Positions 41,542 to 58,018 of a stretch of DNA of 64,000 nucleotides are shown piece after piece. A model generated the notes under the pieces. The model ran no database searches and was not told the DNA's origin. It saw only the letters and a program-made list of their open reading frames with translations. Source of the DNA: Limimaricola pyoseonensis (lineage in GTDB: Bacteria > Pseudomonadota > Alphaproteobacteria > Rhodobacterales > Rhodobacteraceae); assembly GCF_900102015.1 (NCBI RefSeq), contig NZ_FNAT01000001.1, positions 682,001 to 746,000 of the forward strand. The letters are read 5' to 3'. The position numbers were made by a program, and so were the translations under genes. Each line of letters opens with the position of its first letter. Position 1 is the first letter of the stretch.

Positions 41542-42339
41542 TCACGCCGCCCCCGATGACAGCGCTCCTGCGACGGTGACGAGGCCGCAGCGCGCGATCG
41601 CCTCGCGCACGCTCGAGACCGCGTGGTCGACCCCGGTGATGCGGCCGGCCTCGCGCGTCAGCGCCACGACGCAGCCGCCCAGCACGATCGGCACCGAGGG
41701 CCTCGCATCCGTCCTAAGGGCATCCACCAATCCCGCCAGTTCTTCAAGCACTTTCAGGCTGCCGCCGGTCAGGCCGATCATCGCGTAGCGGCGCGACATC
41801 ACCTGTTGCGACAGCTCCGCCCCGCCCAGCCCGATCGCGACATGCACCCAGATTCCGTGGCGGCGGAACTGGTCGGCGGCGACGAAGGCGCCAAGCGAAT
41901 GGTCCTCGAAGCGCGGCACCACCATCAGCACCGACTGGCCCAGCGGCACGGTGCGGTCGGGCGTGCCGTGCCCGGCCTCGCCGCGTTCGCGGATCAGCCG
42001 CTGCAGCCGGCCGGTGCCGACCGTGACCTCGACGAAGCTGGCGCGGTCCTGCACCCAGTACTCGCCCAGAAGGCGCGCCGCGTCCGGGACGTAGCGCTCG
42101 AACAGCTCGTCGCCGCCGACGCCGCTGGCGCGCAGCGCGGCCACGACCCTGAGATGCAGCGTCTCGGACTCGGCCATCAGCGCCTCGGTCAGCTCGCGCA
42201 CCCAGTCGTCGACGCGGGCCGGGACGGGGCCCGAGCGCGCGGCGACCATGGAGCTGAGCGCGGCCTCGACGAGCACGCATATGCCCTTGTGCTGGCGGTC
42301 CGGCGCGGTATCGGGATTGCGGTGGTCGATGACGTACAT
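41542..42339 (-). CDS. aerR/ppaA: Cobalamin-binding antirepressor of PpsR
   Basis: A 265-residue protein with a B12-binding domain. The region RYVPDAARLLGEYWVQDRASFVEVTVGTGRLQRLIRE (in pieces) is the helical cap, and LMVVPRFEDHSLGAFVAADQFRRHG carries the D-H-x-x-G-type cobalamin motif (EDHSLG). AerR/PpaA is known to bind cobalamin and relieve PpsR repression in the light. It starts at ATG 42339 (GGAGG upstream) or 12 nt earlier at ATG 42351. It is divergent from bchF and sits directly upstream of ppsR. Confidence 0.93.
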   Translation of the reverse strand: MYVIDHRNPDTAPDRQHKGICVLVEAALSSMVAARSGPVPARVDDWVRELTEALMAESETLHLRVVAALRASGVGGDELFERYVPDAARLLGEYWVQDRASFVEVTVGTGRLQRLIRERGEAGHGTPDRTVPLGQSVLMVVPRFEDHSLGAFVAADQFRRHGIWVHVAIGLGGAELSQQVMSRRYAMIGLTGGSLKVLEELAGLVDALRTDARPSVPIVLGGCVVALTREAGRITGVDHAVSSVREAIARCGLVTVAGALSSGAA

Positions 42340-42436
42340 GGCATCCTCCATGCCGATGTCGGGATCGCCACCCAGGAGCCTCGTCCTTCGATCCGAGCGT
42401 CCCAATGGGGACCAAGGTGCGTGACGCAAGGGCATC

Positions 42437-42454
42437 TGTCAAACATTCCTGACA
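42437..42454. promoter_or_regulatory. PpsR/CrtJ-type box near aerR/ppaA
   Basis: TGTCAAACATTCCTGACA fits TGT-N12-ACA. On the minus strand its end supplies TTGACA, a possible -35 for the aerR/ppsR operon, though no good -10 is seen 17 nt on. Confidence 0.8.
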
Positions 42455-42596
42455 CTCGGAGCGCGGAAACTTACGCCGACGTCGGGTACGGGGCCCCGGC
42501 CGCCAAGCCTTCTCTCATTCGCAGCAATCCTTACGGTTATGGTGCGGCAAATCGCGCGGACCCGCAGCGGCGCCCCGCTCGCGGTACGGGCTGGGC

Positions 42597-42614
42597 TGTA
42601 AATCAAAGTTGACA
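42597..42614. promoter_or_regulatory. PpsR/CrtJ-type box overlapping the bchF -35
   Basis: TGTAAATCAAAGTTGACA fits TGT-N12-ACA. Its right end is the -35 hexamer TTGACA of the bchF promoter, so bound repressor would block RNA polymerase. Confidence 0.8.
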
Positions 42615-42638
42615 CTTTGGCCGGCGCGTTCCTAGTAT
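42609..42638 (+). promoter_or_regulatory. sigma70-type promoter of the bchFNBHLM-lhaA-puh operon
   Basis: TTGACA (42609-42614), 18-nt spacer, TAGTAT (42633-42638), placing the transcription start about 30 nt before the bchF GTG. It is the best consensus match in the photosynthesis region. Confidence 0.7.
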
Positions 42639-42663
42639 CGGGGCAGCCATCCGCTTTGCATGA

Positions 42664-50370
<7,707 letters not shown>

Positions 50371-50371
<1 letters not shown>

Positions 50372-51108
50372 TGGCCGGCACGCCGACATATCCCGCCGGG
50401 GCCCTGCCCCTCGACGCCCCGCCAGAGGCGCCGGGCTACGCCCGGACCCGCGCCCGCGTGCACGACTATTTCGACCGCAGCGCCACCCGCACATGGGAGC
50501 GGCTGACCTCGGACGCGCCGGTGAGCCGGATCCGGCAGACCGTGCGCTCGGGCCGCGACGCGATGCGCGCGGCGCTGCTGGCGCAGATGCCCGACGACCT
50601 GACCGGCGCGCGGGTGCTCGACGCCGGCTGCGGCGCCGGGCCCTTTACGGTCGAGCTGGCCCGGCGCGGCGCGGAGGTGGTGGCCTGCGACCTGTCGCCC
50701 GAGCTTCTGAAGATCGCCGCCGCGCGGCTGCCGGAGGCGTGCGCCGGGCGGGTCCGCTTCGTTGCGGGCGACATGCTCGACCCCGGTCTCGGCCGCTTCG
50801 ACCACGTCGTGGCGATGGACAGCCTGATCTACTACCGCGAGGACGACCTCGCCCGCGCGCTGTCGGGGCTCTCGCGCCGCGCCGGGCAGGTGCTCTTCAC
50901 CGTCGCGCCGCGCACGCCGCTCCTGATGGCGATGTGGCAGCTCGGGCAGCTGTTCCCGCGCGCCGACCGGGCGCCGCTGATGGTGCCGCATACCCCGGCC
51001 CGGCTCGCCGCCGCGCTGCGCTTCGCCGACCGCCCGGCGCGGCTGCGCGTGCATGACCGCGTCAATTCGGGCTTCTACATCAGCCAGGCGCTGGAGGTGG
51101 GCCGATGA
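50371..51108 (+). CDS. bchM: Mg-protoporphyrin IX O-methyltransferase
   Basis: A 245-residue SAM methyltransferase acting on Mg-protoporphyrin IX right after Mg-chelatase. VHDYFDRSATRTWERLTSDAPVSRI is a family-specific N-terminus (in pieces), the SAM site is RVLDAGCGAGPFTVEL, and RVHDRVNSGFYISQALEVGR closes the protein. Its start overlaps the bchL stop and its stop overlaps the next gene by 4 nt. Confidence 0.95.
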
Positions 51109-52526
51109 CCGCCCGGCGCCGCATGCGGCTGGCGGCGCGCTGGCTGCCCTTCGCGGATGCCGCGAGCGACGGACTGCCGCTGGGCCAGCTCTTGCGGCTG
51201 TCGCTGTTCCAGGTCTCGGCCGGGATGGCGACGGTGATGCTGCTCGGCACGCTGAACCGGGTGATGATCGTCGAGCTGGGCATCGCGGCCTTCCTCGTCG
51301 CGGCGATGGTGGCGCTGCCGGTGCTGATCGCGCCGTTCCGGGCGCTGATGGGCTTTCGGTCGGACACCTATCGCAGCGCGATCGGCTGGAAGCGCATCCC
51401 CTATCTCTGGTTCGGCTCGCTGTGGCAGATGGGCGGTCTGGCCCTGATGCCCTTCGCGCTTTTGGTGCTGGGCGGCGACACGGTGCACGACGTGCCCTTC
51501 GCCGGCGAGGTGCTGGCGGCGCTGGCCTTCCTGATGACCGGCCTCGGGCTGCACATGACCCAGACCGCCGGGCTGGCGCTGGCCTCGGACCGCGCGACGC
51601 CCGAGACCCGGCCGCGCGTCGTGGCGCTGCTCTACGTGATGTTCCTTGCCGGCATGGCGGTCTCGGCGCTGCTGATCGGCGGGCTTCTGGCCGAGTTCTC
51701 GCCGCTGCGGCTGATCCGCGTCGTGCAGGGCGCGGCGCTGGCGACGCTGGCGCTGAACCTCGTGGCGCTGTGGAAGCAAGAGCGCGTCCGCCCGATGAGC
51801 GCGGCCGAGCGCGCCGCGCCACGGCCGCGCTTTGCCGACGCCTGGGCCGACCTGCTGGCCGGCGGCCAGGCCGGGCGGCTTCTGGCGGTGGTGTTCCTCG
51901 GCACCATGGCCTTCAACATGCAGGACGTGCTGCTCGAACCCTATGGCGGCGAGATCCTCGGCCTGCCGGTCGCCGCCACCACGGCGCTGACCGCGCTCTG
52001 GGCCGGCGGCGCGCTGGCGGGCTTCGCGCTGGCCGCAAGGCGGCTCGGGCGCGGCACCGACCCGCTCAGGCTGGCCGCCGGCGGGCTTCTGGCGGGCATC
52101 GGGGGCTTTTCGCTGGTGATCTTCTCGGCGCCGATGGCCTCGCCGCCGCTGTTCTTCGCCGGGGCCGCGGTCATCGGCTTCGGCGCCGGGCTGTTTGCCG
52201 TGGCGATGCTCTCGGCCGCGATGGCGATGCCCGCCGCCGGTCAGGCCGGGCGGGGGCTGGCGCTGGGCGCCTGGGGCGCGGCGCAGGCCAGTGCCGCGGG
52301 GCTCGCCATCGCGCTGGGCGGGGGCTTGCGCGACTGGGCCGGGGCGATGGCGCTCTCGGGCCGCTTCGGCCCCGTGCTCGACGATCCCGCCACCGGCTAC
52401 AGCGTCGTCTACCACGCCGAGATCGGCCTTCTCTTCCTCACCCTCGCGGTGCTCGGGCCACTGGTCCGCAGCATCGCGCTCGACACGCCCGGGCCGCGCC
52501 TCGGGCTGGCCGAGTTCCCGACCTGA
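51105..52526 (+). CDS. lhaA: LhaA: light-harvesting I assembly factor, BCD-family MFS protein
   Basis: A 473-residue PucC-family protein with about 12 membrane helices: MATVMLLGTLNRVMIVELGI, FRSDTYRSAIGWKRIPYLWFG, GLALASDRATPETRPRVVALLYVM (in pieces). Position between bchM and puhA identifies it as lhaA (ORF1696 of R. capsulatus), required for LH1 assembly. It is a paralogue of the transporter-like gene at 37827-39110. Confidence 0.93.
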   Translation: MTARRRMRLAARWLPFADAASDGLPLGQLLRLSLFQVSAGMATVMLLGTLNRVMIVELGIAAFLVAAMVALPVLIAPFRALMGFRSDTYRSAIGWKRIPYLWFGSLWQMGGLALMPFALLVLGGDTVHDVPFAGEVLAALAFLMTGLGLHMTQTAGLALASDRATPETRPRVVALLYVMFLAGMAVSALLIGGLLAEFSPLRLIRVVQGAALATLALNLVALWKQERVRPMSAAERAAPRPRFADAWADLLAGGQAGRLLAVVFLGTMAFNMQDVLLEPYGGEILGLPVAATTALTALWAGGALAGFALAARRLGRGTDPLRLAAGGLLAGIGGFSLVIFSAPMASPPLFFAGAAVIGFGAGLFAVAMLSAAMAMPAAGQAGRGLALGAWGAAQASAAGLAIALGGGLRDWAGAMALSGRFGPVLDDPATGYSVVYHAEIGLLFLTLAVLGPLVRSIALDTPGPRLGLAEFPT

Positions 52527-52568
52527 CCGCGCGCGTCGCCCCCGCCCGCTTCGCAAAGGAGCCAGACC

Positions 52569-53339
52569 ATGACGGAACCCTTCTTCGGCAACACCGACCT
52601 CGCCGAGCTCTGCCTCTGGCTGTTCCTGATCTTCTTCATCGGGCTGGTGGTCTACCTGCAGCGCGAGAACATGCGCGAGGGCTACCCGCTCGAGAACGAC
52701 GACGGCACCAAGTCCTCGAACGAGGGGGTCTTCCCGATCCCCGACAGCAAGACCTTCATCCTGCCGCATGGCCGCGGCCCGCGCACCGTGCCCGACGACA
52801 TCGCCGAGCGGAGCGAGCTGCCGCTGGCGCGCACCGCGGTGTCGCAGGGCTTCCCGATGGAGCCGGTGGGCGACCCTCTGACGGGCGGCGTCGGCCCCGC
52901 CAGCTGGGCGCCGCGCCGCGACGTGCCGGAACTCGACGGCACGGGCCACCCGAAGATCGTGCCGATGGCGGCGGCCGAGGGCTTCTTCGTCTCGGCCGGG
53001 CGCGACCCGCGCGGCCTGCCGGTGGTCTCGGGCGACAATGTCGAGGTGGGCCGGGTCACGGATCTCTGGATCGACGAGCCCGAGCAGGAGGTGCGCTACC
53101 TCGAATACGAGCTTTCGCCCGAGTTCGGCGAAGGCGCGCGGCTGGTGCCGATCCAGCTGGTCCGGCTCTGGGGCCGCAGGGCGCGGGTGCGCACGCTCTA
53201 CGCGCACCAGTTCGCTTCGGTGCCGACCATCGCCTCGCACAGCCAGATCACGCTGCTCGAGGAGGACAAGGTCTCGGCCTACTACGCCGGCGGCATCCTC
53301 TACGCCACGCCCGCGCGGCTGGCGCCGCAGCTCGGATGA
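52569..53339 (+). CDS. puhA: Reaction centre H subunit
   Basis: A 256-residue PuhA. One membrane helix at about residues 11-31 (ELCLWLFLIFFIGLVVYLQ) is followed by RENMREGYPLENDDG and a cytoplasmic PRC-barrel domain (GDNVEVGRVTDLWIDEPEQEVRYLEYEL in pieces). It caps the cytoplasmic face of the L/M core and tunes proton delivery to QB. The ATG has AAAGGAGCCAGACC upstream. It begins the puhABC-acsF-puhE-hemA block. Confidence 0.96.
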   Translation: MTEPFFGNTDLAELCLWLFLIFFIGLVVYLQRENMREGYPLENDDGTKSSNEGVFPIPDSKTFILPHGRGPRTVPDDIAERSELPLARTAVSQGFPMEPVGDPLTGGVGPASWAPRRDVPELDGTGHPKIVPMAAAEGFFVSAGRDPRGLPVVSGDNVEVGRVTDLWIDEPEQEVRYLEYELSPEFGEGARLVPIQLVRLWGRRARVRTLYAHQFASVPTIASHSQITLLEEDKVSAYYAGGILYATPARLAPQLG

Positions 53340-53351
53340 GGGGGGTTCGAC

Positions 53352-53984
53352 ATGAGCCATGACGATTTCGCGCATGAGCCGATCCCCGGCCTGCCCGAGC
53401 GGCCGCCGAACGGCGAGCACATCCTGTGGCAGGGCCGGCCCGGCACATGGGCGCTGGCGCGCGAGGCGCTGGCGCTGCACTGGGTGGCGGGCTGGTTCGT
53501 GCTGCTCTTCGGCTGGCGCTTCGCCACGCTCGTCGACCTGCAGGGCCCGGTCGAGGCGGCGCGCCTCGCCTCGCCCTTCCTGATCCTCGGCGGCGCGGTC
53601 TGCGCGCTGCTGCTGGCGATCGCATGGGTGCAGGCGCGCGCCACGCTCTACACGATCACCACCGCGCGGGTGGCGATGCGGATCGGCGCGGCGCTCACCG
53701 TGACCTTCAACCTGCCCTACGCGCAGCTCGCCTCCGCCGACCTGCAGCTGCGCCGGGACGGCCACGGCACCATTGCGCTCGAGATGTCCGGGCCGACCCG
53801 GCTAGGCTACCTGATCTGCTGGCCGCATGTCCGGCCCTGGCACCTGCGCCACCCCAAGCCGGCGCTGCGCTGCATCCCCGACGCGGCGCGGGTGGCGCGG
53901 CTTCTGTCCGACGCGGCGCAGGCGCGGCTGACGCGGCCGCGGCTCGGCCGCACCGCGCCGGGCCCGGCGCTGGCGGCGGAGTGA
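53352..53984 (+). CDS. puhB: Photosynthetic complex assembly protein PuhB
   Basis: A 210-residue membrane protein. GLPERPPNGEHILWQGRPGTWALAREAL is the family N-terminus (in pieces); two to three hydrophobic segments and a PH-like domain with YTITTARVAMRIGAALTVTFNLPY follow. It is needed for reaction-centre assembly. It begins 12 nt after puhA. Confidence 0.93.
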   Translation: MSHDDFAHEPIPGLPERPPNGEHILWQGRPGTWALAREALALHWVAGWFVLLFGWRFATLVDLQGPVEAARLASPFLILGGAVCALLLAIAWVQARATLYTITTARVAMRIGAALTVTFNLPYAQLASADLQLRRDGHGTIALEMSGPTRLGYLICWPHVRPWHLRHPKPALRCIPDAARVARLLSDAAQARLTRPRLGRTAPGPALAAE

Positions 53985-53989
53985 GCGCG

Positions 53990-54463
53990 ATGGACCGGAT
54001 CGCCGCCTACTCCGCGCACCCCGCCCGGCCCGACCGCGAGATGATCCCGCGGGCGCTGACCCGCGCGATGCTGGCGCTGGTGCTGACCGTGCTGGCGCTG
54101 GTGAGCCTCAGCGTCTGGTCGGGCCGCGCGCCGGAATACGCCCCCGCGCCCGAGGGCATCGCCGCGAGCCGGGTGCTGCTTCTGTCGGGCGACATGACGG
54201 GCGCGGCCACGGTGCGCGACGCCGGGGGCCGGCTGATCGCCGATCTTTCGCCCGAGGAGGGCGGCTTCGTCTCCGGCGTCTGGCGGGTGCTGCAGCGCCA
54301 GCGGGCGCTGCACCGGGTGCCGCCCGACGGGCCGGTGAGCCTGATGCGCGACACCGCCGGGCGGCTGAGCCTTCTCGACCCCTCGACCGGATGGCGCGCC
54401 GAGCTGATGGGCTTCGGCGCCGACAACGCCCGGGCCTTCGCCCGGCTTCTGGACCATGAATAG
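53990..54463 (+). CDS. puhC: Photosynthetic complex assembly protein PuhC
   Basis: A 157-residue protein: one N-terminal membrane helix ([18 protein letters not shown], about residues 23-41) and a periplasmic domain ending [17 protein letters not shown], typical of PuhC, which helps reorganize or assemble LH1-RC. The ATG at 53990 has GGAG at a good distance; an alternative GTG at 53981 overlaps the puhB stop in a GTGA. Confidence 0.9.
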   Translation: MDRIAAYSAHPARPDREMIPRALTRAMLALVLTVLALVSLSVWSGRAPEYAPAPEGIAASRVLLLSGDMTGAATVRDAGGRLIADLSPEEGGFVSGVWRVLQRQRALHRVPPDGPVSLMRDTAGRLSLLDPSTGWRAELMGFGADNARAFARLLDHE

Positions 54464-54472
54464 GAGATCGCC

Positions 54473-54769
54473 ATGGGATTCCTGACACGCGAGACCGAGC
54501 GCGCGCCCTGCACGGTCGAGATCTCGCACCGCTTCGACAGCCTGCACGCGCATCTGCGCTTCGACAACGGCGCCGTGGTGCATCCCGGCGACGAGGTGCA
54601 GGTGCAGGGCCCCGAGATCATGGCGCCCTTCGGCGCCGTCGTCACCGAGCAGCGCGAGGCGATCATCCGCCGCGCCAGCACGCTCGAGCGGCTCTGGACC
54701 CGGATGACCGGCGACATCGAGGTGATGGAGCTGTGCGAGTTCTCGTTCTCCGAGGAGGCCAGACTATGA
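54473..54769 (+). CDS. Uncharacterised protein in the puhD position
   Basis: A 98-residue soluble protein without membrane segments, located exactly between puhC and acsF where R. capsulatus has puhD (orf55, only about 55 residues as I recall). It shows the pattern [26 protein letters not shown] and a charged helical second half ending in [14 protein letters not shown]. Function unknown; by context it belongs to LH1-RC assembly or to the AcsF cyclase, whose ATG overlaps its stop. Confidence 0.75.
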   Translation: MGFLTRETERAPCTVEISHRFDSLHAHLRFDNGAVVHPGDEVQVQGPEIMAPFGAVVTEQREAIIRRASTLERLWTRMTGDIEVMELCEFSFSEEARL

Positions 54770-55872
54770 ACATGCATTCCGCCGACGCCGCCACCGTCGA
54801 GGAGGCGCTCGCCGCGCAGGCGGTGCACGACACCGCCAGCGCCACCGAGGCCGCGATGCAGAACACCCTGCTGACGCCGCGCTTCTACACCACCGATTTC
54901 GACGCGCTCGACGCGATCGACGTGAGCCCGATCCGCGACGAGTGGGACGCGCTGATCGCCCGGATGACCGCCGACCCGAACAAGGGACACTTCAAGAAGA
55001 ACGAGGACTGGGACCATGTCGACTGGGACGGCATGGAGCCTGAACTTCGCAAGGAGTTCATCGACTTCCTCATTTCGTCCTGCACCGCCGAGTTCTCGGG
55101 CTGCGTGCTCTACAAGGAGATGAAGCGCCGCGGCAGGAACCGCGACATCACCGGGCTGTTCCAGCTGATGGCGCGCGACGAGGCGCGGCATGCGGGCTTC
55201 ATCAACGACGCGCTGCGCGAGGCCGGCGTGGCGGTGAATCTCGGCTTCCTGACCCAGAAGAAGAAATACACATTCTTCCGGCCCAAGTTCATCTACTACG
55301 CCACCTACCTGTCGGAGAAGATCGGCTACGCCCGCTACATCACCATCTACCGGCATCTCGAGGCGCATCCCGAGCATCGGTTCCACCCGATCTTCAAGTG
55401 GTTCAGGGAGTGGTGCAACGACGAGTTCAACCACGGCGAGGCCTTCGCGCTCCTGATGCGCACCGACCCGAAGCTGACCTCTGGCGTCAACGTGCTGTGG
55501 ATCAAGTTCTTCCTGACGGCGGTCTTCGCGACGATGTGGATCCGCGACCACCAGCGCCCGGCCTTCCACGCGGCGCTCGGCGTCGATCCGGCCGAGTATG
55601 GCGAGGAGGTGTTCCGCAAGACCTCAGAGATCTCGCGGCAGGTCTTCCCGATCACGCTCGACATCGACAGCCCGCGCTGGGCCCGTGGCCTCGAGCGGCT
55701 GCAGCGCGCCAATGCCGACCTCGCCGGTCTCGCGGGCGCGACCGGCCCCGGCGCGGCGCTGCGGCGCTTCGGCGCGCGGGCGCGGGCGGCGGCGCATTTC
55801 CTCGGGCTCATGACGATCCCGGCGCGGCGCAACGCGGTGCCGCGCTCCTCGCGGCTCGAGCCGGCCTACTGA
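54766..55872 (+). CDS. acsF: Aerobic Mg-protoporphyrin IX monomethyl ester cyclase
   Basis: A 368-residue diiron enzyme that uses oxygen to form the isocyclic ring. Carboxylate/His ligands are in [25 protein letters not shown] and [27 protein letters not shown] lies just before the ATG, which overlaps the preceding stop (ATGA). Only this oxygen-requiring type of cyclase is in the window; the anaerobic bchE type is not seen. Cofactor protein Ycf54/BciE-like partners are also absent here. Confidence 0.96.
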   Translation: MNMHSADAATVEEALAAQAVHDTASATEAAMQNTLLTPRFYTTDFDALDAIDVSPIRDEWDALIARMTADPNKGHFKKNEDWDHVDWDGMEPELRKEFIDFLISSCTAEFSGCVLYKEMKRRGRNRDITGLFQLMARDEARHAGFINDALREAGVAVNLGFLTQKKKYTFFRPKFIYYATYLSEKIGYARYITIYRHLEAHPEHRFHPIFKWFREWCNDEFNHGEAFALLMRTDPKLTSGVNVLWIKFFLTAVFATMWIRDHQRPAFHAALGVDPAEYGEEVFRKTSEISRQVFPITLDIDSPRWARGLERLQRANADLAGLAGATGPGAALRRFGARARAAAHFLGLMTIPARRNAVPRSSRLEPAY

Positions 55873-56687
55873 TGCCGGGCCCCGGCCCCGCCACCGCCGC
55901 CTTGCTGGCGCTGTTCCTGTGGTGGTTCTCCACCGGGGCGATCCTGCTCGCGGTGCGGCGGGCCGAGCGGCACGGGGCGCGCGGGCGGTGGCTCGCGGCC
56001 TCGGGCGGGCTGCCGCTTCTGGGGCTCGGGGCCTGGGGCCTCGCGGCGAGCCTCGGGCGCGCCGACCCGACCGGCGTGCTGGTGGCCTTCGTCTCGGCCG
56101 TCGCGGTCTGGGGCTGGATCGAGCTGGCCTTCCTGACCGGGCTCGTCACCGGCCCCAACCGCCGCCCCTGCCCGCCCGGCCTGCCGGGATGGGAGCGGTT
56201 CCTGCGGGGCTGGGGCACGGTGGCGCATCACGACATGGCGCTGACCGCGGCGCTGCTGCTGGTCGGCTGGGCCGCCATGGGCGCGGCCAACCCCTTCGGC
56301 TTCTGGACCTTCGCGGTGCTCTACGCCGCCCGCATCTCGGCCCAGCTCAACCTGTTTCTCGGCGTGCCACGGGTCAATCTCGAGTTCCTGCCCGCCGGGC
56401 TCGGCCATCTCGCCAGCCATTTCCGCATCGCGGGGTGGAGCTGGCTCTTCCCGGTCTCGGTGACCGGCCTGGGCCTTGCGACGGGATGCTGGCTGGAGCG
56501 GCTGATGGCCGCCGGCACGCCCGGCGCGGCCACCGGGTTTTCGCTGCTCGCGGCCATCACCGCGCTCGCGCTCGTCGAGCACTGGCTGATGGTCCTGCCC
56601 CTGCCCGACGCCAAGCTCTGGCGCTGGATGCTGCCCGACCCGCCCGCGCGGCGGCCCGACCCGAGGGAGAGACCGCATGAACTTTGA
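55872..56687 (+). CDS. puhE: PuhE, photosynthetic complex assembly protein 2 (DUF3623)
   Basis: A 271-residue membrane protein of about seven helices. [22 protein letters not shown] and [31 protein letters not shown] (in pieces) are conserved in DUF3623/PuhE. PuhE is known to affect photosystem amount and assembly. It overlaps acsF by 1 nt and hemA by 11 nt. Confidence 0.92.
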   Translation: MPGPGPATAALLALFLWWFSTGAILLAVRRAERHGARGRWLAASGGLPLLGLGAWGLAASLGRADPTGVLVAFVSAVAVWGWIELAFLTGLVTGPNRRPCPPGLPGWERFLRGWGTVAHHDMALTAALLLVGWAAMGAANPFGFWTFAVLYAARISAQLNLFLGVPRVNLEFLPAGLGHLASHFRIAGWSWLFPVSVTGLGLATGCWLERLMAAGTPGAATGFSLLAAITALALVEHWLMVLPLPDAKLWRWMLPDPPARRPDPRERPHEL

Positions 56688-57891
56688 CGCCATCTTCGAC
56701 GCCCAACTGCAGGCGCTCAGGGACGAGGGCAACTACCGGGTCTTCGCCGAGCTGGAGCGCCGCTGCGGCGCCTTTCCGGCGGCGCGCTCCTACATCGCGG
56801 ACGGGCCCGACGAGGTCACGGTCTGGTGCTCGAACGACTATCTCGGCATGGGCCAGCACCCGCAGGTGATCGCGGCGATGAAGGCCGCGATCGACGATTG
56901 CGGCGCAGGCGCGGGCGGGACGCGCAACATCTCGGGCACCAACCACCATCACCTGCTGCTCGAGGCCGAGATCGCCGATCTGCACGGCAAGGAGGCGGCG
57001 CTGCTGTTCACGAGCGGCTACGTCTCGAACTGGGCGGCGCTGTCGACGCTGGGGGCGCGGCTTCCGGGCGCGGTGATCCTGTCGGACGCGATGAACCATG
57101 CCAGCATGATCGAGGGCATCCGGCATTCGCGCGCGCGAAAGGTGATCTGGCGGCACAACGACCCCGAGGATCTCGACCGCCGCCTGTCCGAACTGCCGCC
57201 CGAGGCGCCGAAGATCGTCGCCTTCGAGAGCGTCTACTCGATGGATGGCGACATCTGCCCGATGGCCGAGATCGTCGAGGTGGCCGAGGCGCATGGCGCG
57301 ATGACCTATCTCGACGAGGTGCACGCGGTCGGGCTCTACGGCCCGCGCGGCGGCGGCATCTCCGAGCGCGAGGGGCTGGCGCGGCGCATCACGCTGATCG
57401 AGGGCACGCTGGGCAAGGCCTATGGCGTGGTCGGCGGCTACATCTCGGGCTCGGCGGCGCTGTGCGACTTCGTGCGCTCCTTCGCGAGCGGCTTCATCTT
57501 CACCACCGCGCTGCCGCCGGCCGTGGCCGCCGCCGCGCGGGTCTCGATCGCGCATCTCAAGCGCTCGGGGCTGGAGCGGGCGCGGCAGCGCGCGGCGGTG
57601 CGGCGGCTGCGCGCGGGGCTCGACGCGCATGGCATCCCGCATCTCGACAACGACAGCCACATCGTGCCGGTGATGATCAAGGACCCGGTGAAGTGCCGGA
57701 TGCTGGCCGACATCCTGATGCGCGACTGGGGCATCTACGTGCAGCCGATCAACTACCCGACCGTGCCGAAGGGCACCGAGCGGCTGCGCTTCACCCCCTC
57801 GCCGCTGCATGGGCCCGCCGAGATCGACCGCCTGGTCGAGGCGCTGAACGCGCTGTGGCGGCAATGCGCGCTGTCGCGGGCGGTGGCCTGA
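56677..57891 (+). CDS. hemA: 5-aminolevulinate synthase
   Basis: A 404-residue PLP enzyme that condenses glycine and succinyl-CoA, the first step of the tetrapyrrole pathway in alphaproteobacteria. [31 protein letters not shown] and the PLP lysine Lys247 ([14 protein letters not shown]) are visible. Its location at the end of the puh operon, overlapping puhE by 11 nt, couples precursor supply to pigment and reaction-centre synthesis. A second ALA synthase gene elsewhere is possible. Confidence 0.97.
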   Translation: MNFDAIFDAQLQALRDEGNYRVFAELERRCGAFPAARSYIADGPDEVTVWCSNDYLGMGQHPQVIAAMKAAIDDCGAGAGGTRNISGTNHHHLLLEAEIADLHGKEAALLFTSGYVSNWAALSTLGARLPGAVILSDAMNHASMIEGIRHSRARKVIWRHNDPEDLDRRLSELPPEAPKIVAFESVYSMDGDICPMAEIVEVAEAHGAMTYLDEVHAVGLYGPRGGGISEREGLARRITLIEGTLGKAYGVVGGYISGSAALCDFVRSFASGFIFTTALPPAVAAAARVSIAHLKRSGLERARQRAAVRRLRAGLDAHGIPHLDNDSHIVPVMIKDPVKCRMLADILMRDWGIYVQPINYPTVPKGTERLRFTPSPLHGPAEIDRLVEALNALWRQCALSRAVA

Positions 57892-57925
57892 GGCAACTCC
57901 TGCGCCCCCCCCTTTCCACGTCATG

Positions 57926-57951
57926 GCCCGGCCGGGATCGTCCGGCCGGGC
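57926..57951. terminator. Hairpin between convergent hemA and pufC
   Basis: A perfect 10-bp stem (57926-57935 with 57942-57951), loop GATCGT, 34 nt after hemA and 67 nt from the pufC stop. No U-tract; could serve both converging operons. Confidence 0.6.
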
Positions 57952-58018
57952 GGTTCGTGGAACGCGATCTGGCGGCGATGCGCCCGGTGTGGGGCGGTGG
58001 CCCGGGACGGGACCGGCG

